From assembly GCA_003135035.1 (NCBI GenBank), contig PLDE01000141.1:1-7379 (forward strand): a stretch of DNA of 7,379 nucleotides, in the 5' to 3' direction. Below the pieces are notes generated by a model. The model worked only from the letters and a program-made list of their open reading frames with translations, did no database searches and had not been told where the DNA came from. The DNA is from Candidatus Dormiibacterota bacterium (GTDB taxonomy: Bacteria; Chloroflexota; Dormibacteria; Aeolococcales; Bog-877). This document shows, in pieces, positions 1 through 5,561 of the stretch. The translations under genes were made by a program, and so were the position numbers. How positions within the stretch are numbered: the stretch's first letter is position 1; the number at the start of each line of letters is the position of its first letter.

Positions 1-764
1 AGGTTGACCAGGCAGTGACCGTTGCTGCTGACGAAGTAGAGAGGACGGTCGAGGAGCTGCTCCCGGCGGAGCACGTCACCGACCGGCCGCCACCACTCCC
101 TGGTCGCGCGTGCGTAGCCGACCTGGGATCCGCCAAGGAGCTGGATGCCCAGGTCCATGGGGCGGGTCGAGACCTCGGTCAGGAAATCGTCCAGCCGAGG
201 GCCGAAGACGGAGCGCAGGCATTCCCAGTCATCAGCCGAGATGACCAGCTGCCGCTGGGCTGCCGGCTGGTCGGGCGGACCTGCCGACCGGGGTCCGGCG
301 CTGAGCAGCTCGTGGGCCTTGTTCCACTCGATCTGCATCGCCACCAGGGTCGGCACCAGATCGTCGAGATCGGAGCTGCTGGCCAGGGCCACGGCCATGG
401 TTTTGAGTTGGGGATTCCACCACCAACGGCGGCGCCGACCGGGGGCCACCACCGGCAGCCAGTCGGCCGGGTCAGAACCCTGGTAGTGGAGCAATTGGGT
501 GGGCGACTGGCCCAGACACACGTGCTCCAGGTCGAGGACCACCGGTGGCAGCCGGTGCAGGCTGTAGAGCAGAGCCCCGGCGTCGAGTTCGACCTGAGAA
601 CCGAGCGGGTGCAGCGAGGAGGCCATGCCCAGGTGGGCTCGCTCGAGGGCTTGGAGCCGGATCTCCCCGGAGCTGCGCAGCAGAGAGCGGTAGGTGCGGA
701 CGTAGAGCTCAACCTGCTCCTCGCCGGGGCCGAGGGCGTCCGGGGTCCTCGCCTCTCCGCTCAC
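1..764 (-). CDS. Unrecognised conserved-looking protein, 3' end beyond window
   Basis: This frame is open from a GTG at 764 to the window edge and gives 254 residues without a stop; the C-terminus is missing. I do not recognise the family and assign no function. The composition is that of a real soluble protein, with well-spread acidic, hydrophobic and aromatic residues and no signal peptide or membrane segment. An N-terminal helical part (about residues 16-55, including ELYVRTYRSLLRSSGE) is followed by PPVVLDLEHVCLGQS (73-87), a basic-aromatic patch PGRRRRWWW (108-116), SSDLDDLVPTLVAMQIEWNK (130-149) and, near the edge, PLYFVSSNGH (241-250). GTG 764 is the first usable start after an in-frame stop at 855-857, but no good Shine-Dalgarno precedes it. 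The gene follows the phosphorylase stop by 58 bp on the same strand with no visible promoter, so co-transcription is likely. The opposite strand is also open here, but its product is Gln/Gly/Arg-rich and resembles an antisense shadow. Confidence 0.75.
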   Translation of the reverse strand, partial: MSGEARTPDALGPGEEQVELYVRTYRSLLRSSGEIRLQALERAHLGMASSLHPLGSQVELDAGALLYSLHRLPPVVLDLEHVCLGQSPTQLLHYQGSDPADWLPVVAPGRRRRWWWNPQLKTMAVALASSSDLDDLVPTLVAMQIEWNKAHELLSAGPRSAGPPDQPAAQRQLVISADDWECLRSVFGPRLDDFLTEVSTRPMDLGIQLLGGSQVGYARATREWWRPVGDVLRREQLLDRPLYFVSSNGHCLVN

Positions 765-781
765 CGCCGCGATCTGCCTGA

Positions 782-817
782 GCGCTCCCCCGCCCGCGGC
801 GGTCGCTTGGGGAGCGC
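782..817 (-). other. Intercistronic hairpin, 9-bp perfect inverted repeat
   Basis: GCGCTCCCC at 782-790 is the exact reverse complement of GGGGAGCGC at 809-817, with an 18-nt loop. It lies in the 58-bp gap between the phosphorylase stop (823) and the next gene's GTG (764), so it would form in their joint transcript. No T-run follows the stem on the minus strand, so it is not a classical intrinsic terminator. It could reduce read-through or protect the 3' end of the phosphorylase message. Confidence 0.45.
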
Positions 818-822
818 CCTGT

Positions 823-3144
823 TCAACGCAGCCGCCGGGGCGGTTCCGCCCAGCTCACCGGGGTCTCGGCAGGAAGTGGATCGCTGCTGGGCGGGCGGGG
901 CAGCACCCGCACCGTGAAGCCGTAGTCGCCGGCGGCTGCCAGCACCAGAGTGCCCAAGTAACGGCGGCTGCCGTTGGAGTGGGGCTGGTCTTCGACCATC
1001 GATTCGACGGCCGGATCGAGCAGATGACCGTCGGCCCCGATGAGGCCGTGGAGCAGTTCGACCTGGACGTCCTCGGGAGGCAGAGCTCCCAGCTCCACCA
1101 GGGCCTCCACCACCTTCTCCTCACCTTCTGGCTGAGCGCTGGCGAAAGACTCCAGGGAGATCGCCCGAGCCGAGACTCGAGTGCTCGGGAAGTCGCGCCG
1201 GACGCGCCGCCACCATGAGGCTCTAGTGCGGGCCACCTGGTGGCGATCCTGGGGGGTGAAGACGGCGGCGTCGACGGCCGGCTGGTACATGTCCCGGACG
1301 TAGTCAGCCACCATCCGGGATCCCAGCGCCAAGGGCCCCAGGGTTTCCAGCGAGTGCCGTACTCGAGCCAGCCAGCGATGGGGCAGCCCGCTCTCGGTCC
1401 GCTCGTAGAAGCTGGGCACTACCTCGCGTTCCAGGATCTCGAAGAGGGCGTTCGCTTCCAGCCGGTCGCGTTCGGGAAGGTCCGCCACCTCCTCGAATGA
1501 GGGAATGGCGAAGCCCGACTCACCATCCCAGCCCTCATCCCACCAGCCGTCCAGGGTGGAACAGTTGAGGGCCCCGCTGAGAAGTGCCTTCTCGCCGCTG
1601 GTACCGCATGCCTCCATGGGCCGCCGGGGTGTGTTCAACCAGAGGTCTGACCCCTGGTAAAGAAGCCGGGCCAAGCCCATGTCGTAGTCCTCAAGAAAGA
1701 CGACGGAGGCCCGCAGCTGCTGGGAATGGGTCGCCTGAGATAGCGCTTGGATGATCTCCTTGCCCCGTTCGTCCTGAGGATGAGCCTTACCCGCGATCAC
1801 CAACTGGACCGGGCGGTCGGGATCAAGCAGGAGGCGGGCGAGCCGCTCCGGCTGGGAGAAGAGCAACAAAGCCCGCTTGTACTCAGCCACCCGGCGGGCG
1901 AAGCCAATCGTCAGCGCTGCCGGGTTGAGTGTCCCCTCGACCCAGGCCAACTCGGCCTCGGGCACGCCCCGTCCCCGCTCGGCCACGCCCAGACGCTGGC
2001 GAGCCTCCCCGATGAGCCGCTCCCGCCCGGTCTGACGAGCGGCCCAGATCTCCTGGTCCGAAGCCGCCTTGAGGCGGCTCCAGTCGACGGCCCCGTGGAC
2101 ATCCCAGCGGAGGCCCAGGTAGCGCTCCAGGACGTGGCGCATCTCGAGCGACACCCAGGTCTTGGCGTGGACCCCGTTGGTGACCGCCCGGATGGGAACC
2201 TCCTCGGGGAGCAGGTCCGGCCAGAGTCCGGCGAACATGCGCTGGCTCACCGTCCGGTGCAGCTTGGAGACGGCGTTGGCCTGGCCCGATAGCCGCAGCC
2301 CCATCACCGCCATGTTGAAGGAGTCTTCCTGGCTCTGGCCGGGAAAGTGACCGAGCTCCATGAGGCGGTCCAAAGAGACGCCCACGGCTTCGCACCAGGG
2401 CTGGAAGTAGCGGACCATGAGTTCGCGGGGGAAGTGGTCGATGCCGGCCGGAACGGGCGTGTGGGTGGTGAAGATCGTCGCCGCCCGGGCCGCTTCAACA
2501 GCCTCCTCGAAGTCGAGCCCCTCCATCTCCGCCAGGCGGCGAATCCGCTCCAGTACCAAGAAGCCGGCATGGCCCTCGTTGCTGTGGAAGAGGAGCGGCT
2601 GCTCCCCGGCCATGGCCAGGGCCCGGACCCCGCCCATCCCGAGCAGAATCTCCTGGCGCAGGCGGTGCTCGACGTCACCGCCGTAGAGGCGGTCGGTGAC
2701 CAGTTCCAGATCCCCGGGGTTGTCGACGCCGGTCGTGTCGAGCAGATAGAGAGGCACCCTGCCCACTTGCTGCCGCCAGACGCGAGCGCGCAGCAACGTC
2801 TCGCCCAGATCGAGTTCGATGACATCGCCCGGGACCGCCACCATCCCCAGCTGTTCCGGGTCCTGCTCCTTGTAACCCTCGCGCTGCCAGCCGCTCTGGT
2901 CCAACTGCTGGTGGAAATAGCCCTCGTGGTAGAAGAGTCCAACTCCCACCAGCGGCCAGCCCTCATCGGCACACACGCGCAGGTAATCGCCGGCCAGCAC
3001 CCCGAGACCACCCGAGTACTGGGGGATCCGCTCGCTGACGCCGAACTCGGGGGAGAAATAGGCAACTCGCGGCATCGACCCGGGGGCCAGGGGTCCGGCC
3101 GGGGCGGATGTCTGCTCAACGCTGAACCGCTCGACGGCGCGCAC
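823..3144 (-). CDS. glgP: Alpha-glucan (glycogen/maltodextrin) phosphorylase, GT35
   Basis: The 773-residue enzyme should cleave alpha-1,4-glucans with phosphate to release glucose-1-phosphate, in the cytoplasm with pyridoxal phosphate (PLP). Visible landmarks of the short bacterial phosphorylase subfamily, in order, are YFSPEFGVSE (29-38), YSGGLGVLAGD (43-53), HSNEGHAGF (187-195), FTTHTPVPAGIDHF (225-238), TNGVHAKTW (322-330), GFARRVAEYKRA (414-425), AGKAHPQDE (451-459), FLEDYDMGLARLL (483-495) and LNTPRRPMEACGTSGEKA (503-520), where K519 is the expected PLP lysine. The usual form around that lysine is EASGTSGMKA, so C513 and E518 are substitutions. The C-terminal ~100 residues form a beta-rich extension (LLHGLIGADGHLLD at 698-711). 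Many actinobacterial relatives carry a further ~110 residues (DUF3417) at the N-terminus; here the catalytic part begins by residue 27, so that domain is absent. GTG 3144 is favoured because TACCTT ends 6 nt before it, which suggests a leaderless mRNA; ATG 3075 is an alternative. The gene diverges from pepP and leads the unrecognised gene at 1-764. Confidence 0.95.
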   Translation of the reverse strand: MRAVERFSVEQTSAPAGPLAPGSMPRVAYFSPEFGVSERIPQYSGGLGVLAGDYLRVCADEGWPLVGVGLFYHEGYFHQQLDQSGWQREGYKEQDPEQLGMVAVPGDVIELDLGETLLRARVWRQQVGRVPLYLLDTTGVDNPGDLELVTDRLYGGDVEHRLRQEILLGMGGVRALAMAGEQPLLFHSNEGHAGFLVLERIRRLAEMEGLDFEEAVEAARAATIFTTHTPVPAGIDHFPRELMVRYFQPWCEAVGVSLDRLMELGHFPGQSQEDSFNMAVMGLRLSGQANAVSKLHRTVSQRMFAGLWPDLLPEEVPIRAVTNGVHAKTWVSLEMRHVLERYLGLRWDVHGAVDWSRLKAASDQEIWAARQTGRERLIGEARQRLGVAERGRGVPEAELAWVEGTLNPAALTIGFARRVAEYKRALLLFSQPERLARLLLDPDRPVQLVIAGKAHPQDERGKEIIQALSQATHSQQLRASVVFLEDYDMGLARLLYQGSDLWLNTPRRPMEACGTSGEKALLSGALNCSTLDGWWDEGWDGESGFAIPSFEEVADLPERDRLEANALFEILEREVVPSFYERTESGLPHRWLARVRHSLETLGPLALGSRMVADYVRDMYQPAVDAAVFTPQDRHQVARTRASWWRRVRRDFPSTRVSARAISLESFASAQPEGEEKVVEALVELGALPPEDVQVELLHGLIGADGHLLDPAVESMVEDQPHSNGSRRYLGTLVLAAAGDYGFTVRVLPRPPSSDPLPAETPVSWAEPPRRLR

Positions 3145-3150
3145 CCTGAC

Positions 3151-3156
3151 AAGGTA
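3151..3156 (-). promoter_or_regulatory. Predicted -10 element of glgP (leaderless)
   Basis: On the minus strand the hexamer TACCTT ends 6 nt before the GTG at 3144. This fits TAnnnT and places the expected transcription start on or beside the start codon. No convincing -35 is visible. The only Shine-Dalgarno-like bases, AGG, abut the GTG and are too close to act as one. Confidence 0.5.
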
Positions 3157-3221
3157 GCGGGAATCCGGAGTGCTTCGCCCACTGCTTCGAGGAGGTGGCC
3201 GGAGCGGCAGGATCCGTCCAG

Positions 3222-3227
3222 TAAGAT
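3222..3227 (+). promoter_or_regulatory. Predicted -10 element of pepP (leaderless)
   Basis: TAAGAT lies 6 nt upstream of the GTG at 3234, so transcription would begin at about the first base of the start codon. No strong Shine-Dalgarno occurs between it and the start, and no clear -35 is seen. With the glgP hexamer on the other strand it forms a divergent promoter pair in an 89-bp spacer. Confidence 0.5.
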
Positions 3228-3233
3228 CGGCCG

Positions 3234-4703
3234 GTGATCGCTGAGACGGACCAGACCCCGGAGCCCCCGGCAGCGGGCGGCAGTGGGGATCGATCTCGAG
3301 CCTCCCATGACCGCAAGCCCACCCAGGCGCTCTTGGATTTCATGGCCACCGGGTGGGACTCCGCGACCGGTCCTGCGGCGCCGCCGATCGAGGGACTCGA
3401 CAACTACCAGCGCCGTCGGGCGGAGCTTTCCGAGCGCTTCCCGGGAATGCTGATCGTGGTTCCGGCGGGGGTCGAGAAGATGCGCGCCAACGACACCGAA
3501 TATCGCTTCCGTCCTGGCACCGACTACCTCTACCTGGTCGGCACCGGTCAGCCCGACGAGGTCTTGGTCATGGAGCCGCAAGTGGATGGCGGCCACCGCT
3601 CGCGGATCTTCACCGAGCCCAGCCCCGACTACACCAAGAGCGGGTTCTTCACCGATCGGGGCAAGGGCCCCCTGTGGGTCGGGCCGTCGCGCGGCCTTGA
3701 GAGCACTGAGAGCCAACTCGGAGTCCCCGCCGGGGGCATCACAGAACTCCCCAACGCCATATCCGCCTACGACCAGGGCGTCGTCCTGCGTGGGGTGGAC
3801 CCCAAGGTCGACCAGCTCGCCGCCGACCTGGCCGGACCCGACGAGGAGCTGGTGAGGCAGCTCTCGGAGATGCGACTGATCAAGGATCCGCTCGAGGTGA
3901 AGCTGCTTGAGGAGGCCTGCGACCTGACCCGCCAGGGCTTCGAGGATGTGGTGCGAGCCCTGCCCCGGGCGCGCAGCGAGCGCGACGTCGAGGTCGCCTT
4001 CTTCTCCCGAGCCCGGGTGGCCGGGAACGACACCGGCTACTCAACCATCGCCGCTTCCGGCAGCAACGCCACCATCCTCCACTGGAGCAGGAATACCGGC
4101 GAGGTCAGGCCCGGGGAGCTGCTCCTCCTCGACGCCGGCGTGGAGACCCAGCGCTACTACACCGCCGACGTGACCCGGACGATGCCGATCAGCGGGCATT
4201 TCAGTCCGATCCAGCGCCAGATCTACCAGCTCGTGTATGAGGCCCAGCTCGCCGCCTTCGCCGAGGTGCGACCGGGAAACGACTTCCAGGCCACCAACCG
4301 GGCCGCGCAGCGGGTTCTCGCTCAGGGCCTGGCCCAGATGGGCCTGCTCCCGGTCAGCGCCGAGGCGTCCCTGGCCAAGGACAGTCAGCTGCACCAGCGC
4401 TACACCCTGCACGGGGTCAGCCACATGCTGGGGATCGATGTGCACGACTGCGCCAAGGCCCGGGAGCAGACCTACACCCAGGCCCAACTTCAGCCGGGCA
4501 TGGTGCTTACCGTCGAGCCCGGGATCTACTTTCAGCCCAACGATCTCACCGTGCCTGAGGAGTTACGCGGCCTGGGCGTACGCATCGAGGACGACGTGCT
4601 GGTGACTGAGGATGGCTACCGCCTTCTCAGTACCGGCCTCCCCTCCGCGCCCGACGAGCTCGAGCGCTGGATGGCCGACCTCTGGGCCAAGTCCAGCAGC
4701 TGA
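3234..4703 (+). CDS. pepP: Xaa-Pro aminopeptidase (aminopeptidase P, M24B)
   Basis: This 489-residue cytoplasmic metallopeptidase should remove N-terminal residues that precede proline. An aminopeptidase P N-terminal domain occupies about residues 53-185 (NDTEYRFRPGTDYLYL at 86-101) and the pita-bread catalytic domain about 218-475. The five dinuclear metal ligands expected from E. coli PepP are all present: D300 (LLLDAG), D312 (TADVTRT), H397 (GVSHMLGIDVHD), E428 (VEPGIY) and E452 (RIEDD). The accessory histidines H283 (ILHWS) and H404 are also present, so the enzyme should be active. The first ~35 residues are low-complexity and probably disordered. GTG 3234 is chosen because TAAGAT sits 6 nt upstream, as for a leaderless mRNA; ATG 3342 (MATGWD) is the in-frame fallback and would keep both domains. 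The gene is divergent from glgP and convergent with the DUF2017 gene. Confidence 0.96.
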   Translation: MIAETDQTPEPPAAGGSGDRSRASHDRKPTQALLDFMATGWDSATGPAAPPIEGLDNYQRRRAELSERFPGMLIVVPAGVEKMRANDTEYRFRPGTDYLYLVGTGQPDEVLVMEPQVDGGHRSRIFTEPSPDYTKSGFFTDRGKGPLWVGPSRGLESTESQLGVPAGGITELPNAISAYDQGVVLRGVDPKVDQLAADLAGPDEELVRQLSEMRLIKDPLEVKLLEEACDLTRQGFEDVVRALPRARSERDVEVAFFSRARVAGNDTGYSTIAASGSNATILHWSRNTGEVRPGELLLLDAGVETQRYYTADVTRTMPISGHFSPIQRQIYQLVYEAQLAAFAEVRPGNDFQATNRAAQRVLAQGLAQMGLLPVSAEASLAKDSQLHQRYTLHGVSHMLGIDVHDCAKAREQTYTQAQLQPGMVLTVEPGIYFQPNDLTVPEELRGLGVRIEDDVLVTEDGYRLLSTGLPSAPDELERWMADLWAKSSS

Positions 4704-4727
4704 GCTGGGTCCTAGACCTCCTCAGCT
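4698..4727. terminator. Hairpin shared by two convergent genes, possible bidirectional terminator
   Basis: AGCTGAG (4698-4704) pairs with CTCAGCT (4721-4727). Inside it GGTC (4708-4711) pairs with GACC (4715-4718) around a CTA loop, giving a nearly continuous stem with small bulges. The TGA of pepP (4701-4703) and the complement of the DUF2017 stop (4722-4724) face each other in the outer stem. The structure reads the same on both strands, as expected for a bidirectional terminator, but neither strand has a clear T-run. Confidence 0.45.
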
Positions 4728-5171
4728 AGCGCTGAGCGCTTCGACCAGCCCTTCTTGGACCCAGCTGAGCAGGTGGAGAGTAGCCAGGGGCGGGCGTCGA
4801 TGCTCCTGCATGGTGAACTGCTCCTCCCAGCCGTCAGCGCTGATGCCGATCCGTTCCGCCAGCGCCAATCGGACCAGGTTCAAGGCTCGTAACCAGGCCA
4901 TCGCCGAGTCCGAGGAGAGCAGGATGCGCTGGTCGGATTCCAGGGCCTCACGGACCTGGGCCAGATCGGCAGCCCGCGACTCCGCCAAGTCGGTCCCGAC
5001 CAGCCGCTGAAACTCTCGCTCTTCCTCCTCCTCCTGGTAGGCGCGCGGGCGGGCCCACTGAGAGTCATCGATGAGTGGCTCCAGGCGCTCCAGGATCTGC
5101 AAAAGCGCCTTGCGCTCAGCACGGCTCACCCGGACGTAAACCTGCTCGCCCTGGCGGTTGATCTGAGCCAA
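4722..5171 (-). CDS. DUF2017 family protein, clpS-linked
   Basis: This 149-residue protein resembles DUF2017, a small family of unknown function found mainly in Actinobacteria beside clpS. It is predicted to be mostly helical and cytoplasmic, with no signal or membrane segment. An N-terminal segment VYVRVSRAERKALLQIL (11-27) leads to an acidic run (EEEEEREF, 47-54), then FQRLVGTDLAESRAADL (54-70) and DSAMAWLRALNLVRLALAERIGI (88-110), the most family-like part. The C-terminal third contains WEEQFTMQEHRRPP (115-128) and a final helix. The TTG at 5171 begins 2 nt after the clpS stop and has no Shine-Dalgarno, so translation is probably coupled to clpS. The frame stays open into clpS, so an overlapping upstream start (CTG 5177 or ATT 5189) is possible. 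The tight linkage suggests a role near ClpS or the Clp protease, but that is inference. Confidence 0.85.
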   Translation of the reverse strand: MAQINRQGEQVYVRVSRAERKALLQILERLEPLIDDSQWARPRAYQEEEEEREFQRLVGTDLAESRAADLAQVREALESDQRILLSSDSAMAWLRALNLVRLALAERIGISADGWEEQFTMQEHRRPPLATLHLLSWVQEGLVEALSAS

Positions 5172-5173
5172 GC

Positions 5174-5470
5174 TCAGTCGCGGGCCAATGTCGCCTGCAG
5201 CCCGTGAGCGTGCAGCTGAGCCACATCCACCTCCGCCCGCTCCCGGGGTTCAGTTGCCACCACCGCCTTGCCCTCGTTGTGCACCTGGAGCATGAGCTGG
5301 GTGGCGGTGGCCAGGTCGTAGCCGAAGAGACGCCGGAGCACGAACACGACGTAGCTCATCAAGGTGACCGGGTCGTTCCAGACCACCACCTGCCAGGGGC
5401 GGTCGCGGCGAACGCTGTCCTTCTGGCGAGCGCCCGTCTCCTTGACCACCAGTTCATTGGTTACACTCAC
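5174..5470 (-). CDS. clpS: ATP-dependent Clp protease adaptor ClpS
   Basis: ClpS is the adaptor that binds N-terminal degrons and hands substrates to the Clp AAA+ chaperone (ClpC or ClpA with ClpP). At 98 residues it has normal length. After a flexible N-terminal tail of about 24 residues, the core begins at [17 protein letters not shown] (25-41). Compared with E. coli ClpS, the substrate-pocket residues are retained: N32, D33, M38, V41, M60, V63 and H64 ([11 protein letters not shown], 59-69). P34 replaces the second Asp of the E. coli NDD motif, as is usual in actinobacterial ClpS. The start is GTG 5470, preceded by TACCGT 8 nt upstream (possible leaderless start) and also by AGGA 4 nt upstream, so the initiation mode is open. 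It is the first gene of a two-gene unit with DUF2017 and diverges from the copper lipoprotein. Confidence 0.96.
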   Translation of the reverse strand: MSVTNELVVKETGARQKDSVRRDRPWQVVVWNDPVTLMSYVVFVLRRLFGYDLATATQLMLQVHNEGKAVVATEPRERAEVDVAQLHAHGLQATLARD

Positions 5471-5478
5471 GGAGTCCT

Positions 5479-5484
5479 ACGGTA
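5479..5484 (-). promoter_or_regulatory. Predicted -10 element of clpS
   Basis: TACCGT on the minus strand ends 8 nt before the clpS GTG (5470) and overlaps a GGTACC palindrome at 5481-5486. An AGGA at 5475-5478 could act as a Shine-Dalgarno if the real transcription start lies further upstream, so the leaderless reading is less secure here than for glgP and pepP. Confidence 0.4.
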
Positions 5485-5548
5485 CCGCGATGCTCCGGGA
5501 TTGGCATTTCCGGTGCTTGGCAGCTGTCCCGCCGCCATGGCCATCCGG

Positions 5549-5554
5549 TACCCT
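5549..5554 (+). promoter_or_regulatory. Predicted -10 element of the copper lipoprotein gene (leaderless)
   Basis: TACCCT ends 7 nt before the ATG at 5562 and begins inside a GGTACC palindrome (5547-5552). No Shine-Dalgarno is visible between it and the ATG. Its position supports 5562 as the true start rather than the long upstream extension of the same frame, which overlaps clpS. Confidence 0.5.
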
Positions 5555-5561
5555 GATCGCG

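Noticed and set aside
15..917. A 300-codon plus-strand open frame across the left end
   Set aside because: Its product is Gln/Gly/His/Arg-rich without recognisable motifs, and it runs opposite a minus-strand frame with normal protein composition and into the glgP 3' end. Long antisense frames are expected at this GC content.
2347..3237. A 296-codon plus-strand frame antisense to glgP
   Set aside because: It lies wholly opposite the conserved N-terminal half of the phosphorylase apart from the short spacer, and shows no domain or motif of its own.
2304..3716. A 470-codon minus-strand frame spanning the glgP 5' half, the divergent spacer and the pepP 5' part
   Set aside because: It overlaps two clearly identified genes in another frame, crosses their promoter region, and its product is Ser/Arg/Trp-rich low-complexity sequence.
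5501..5522. Two TTGGCA hexamers (5501-5506, 5517-5522) as a -35 box for the lipoprotein gene
   Set aside because: The nearer one is 26 bp from the TACCCT hexamer, well outside the usual 16-19 bp spacing.
5364..5561. N-terminal extension of the lipoprotein frame upstream of ATG 5562
   Set aside because: It would put 66 residues before the signal peptide and overlap clpS antisense; the signal peptide and the TACCCT hexamer both point to 5562.
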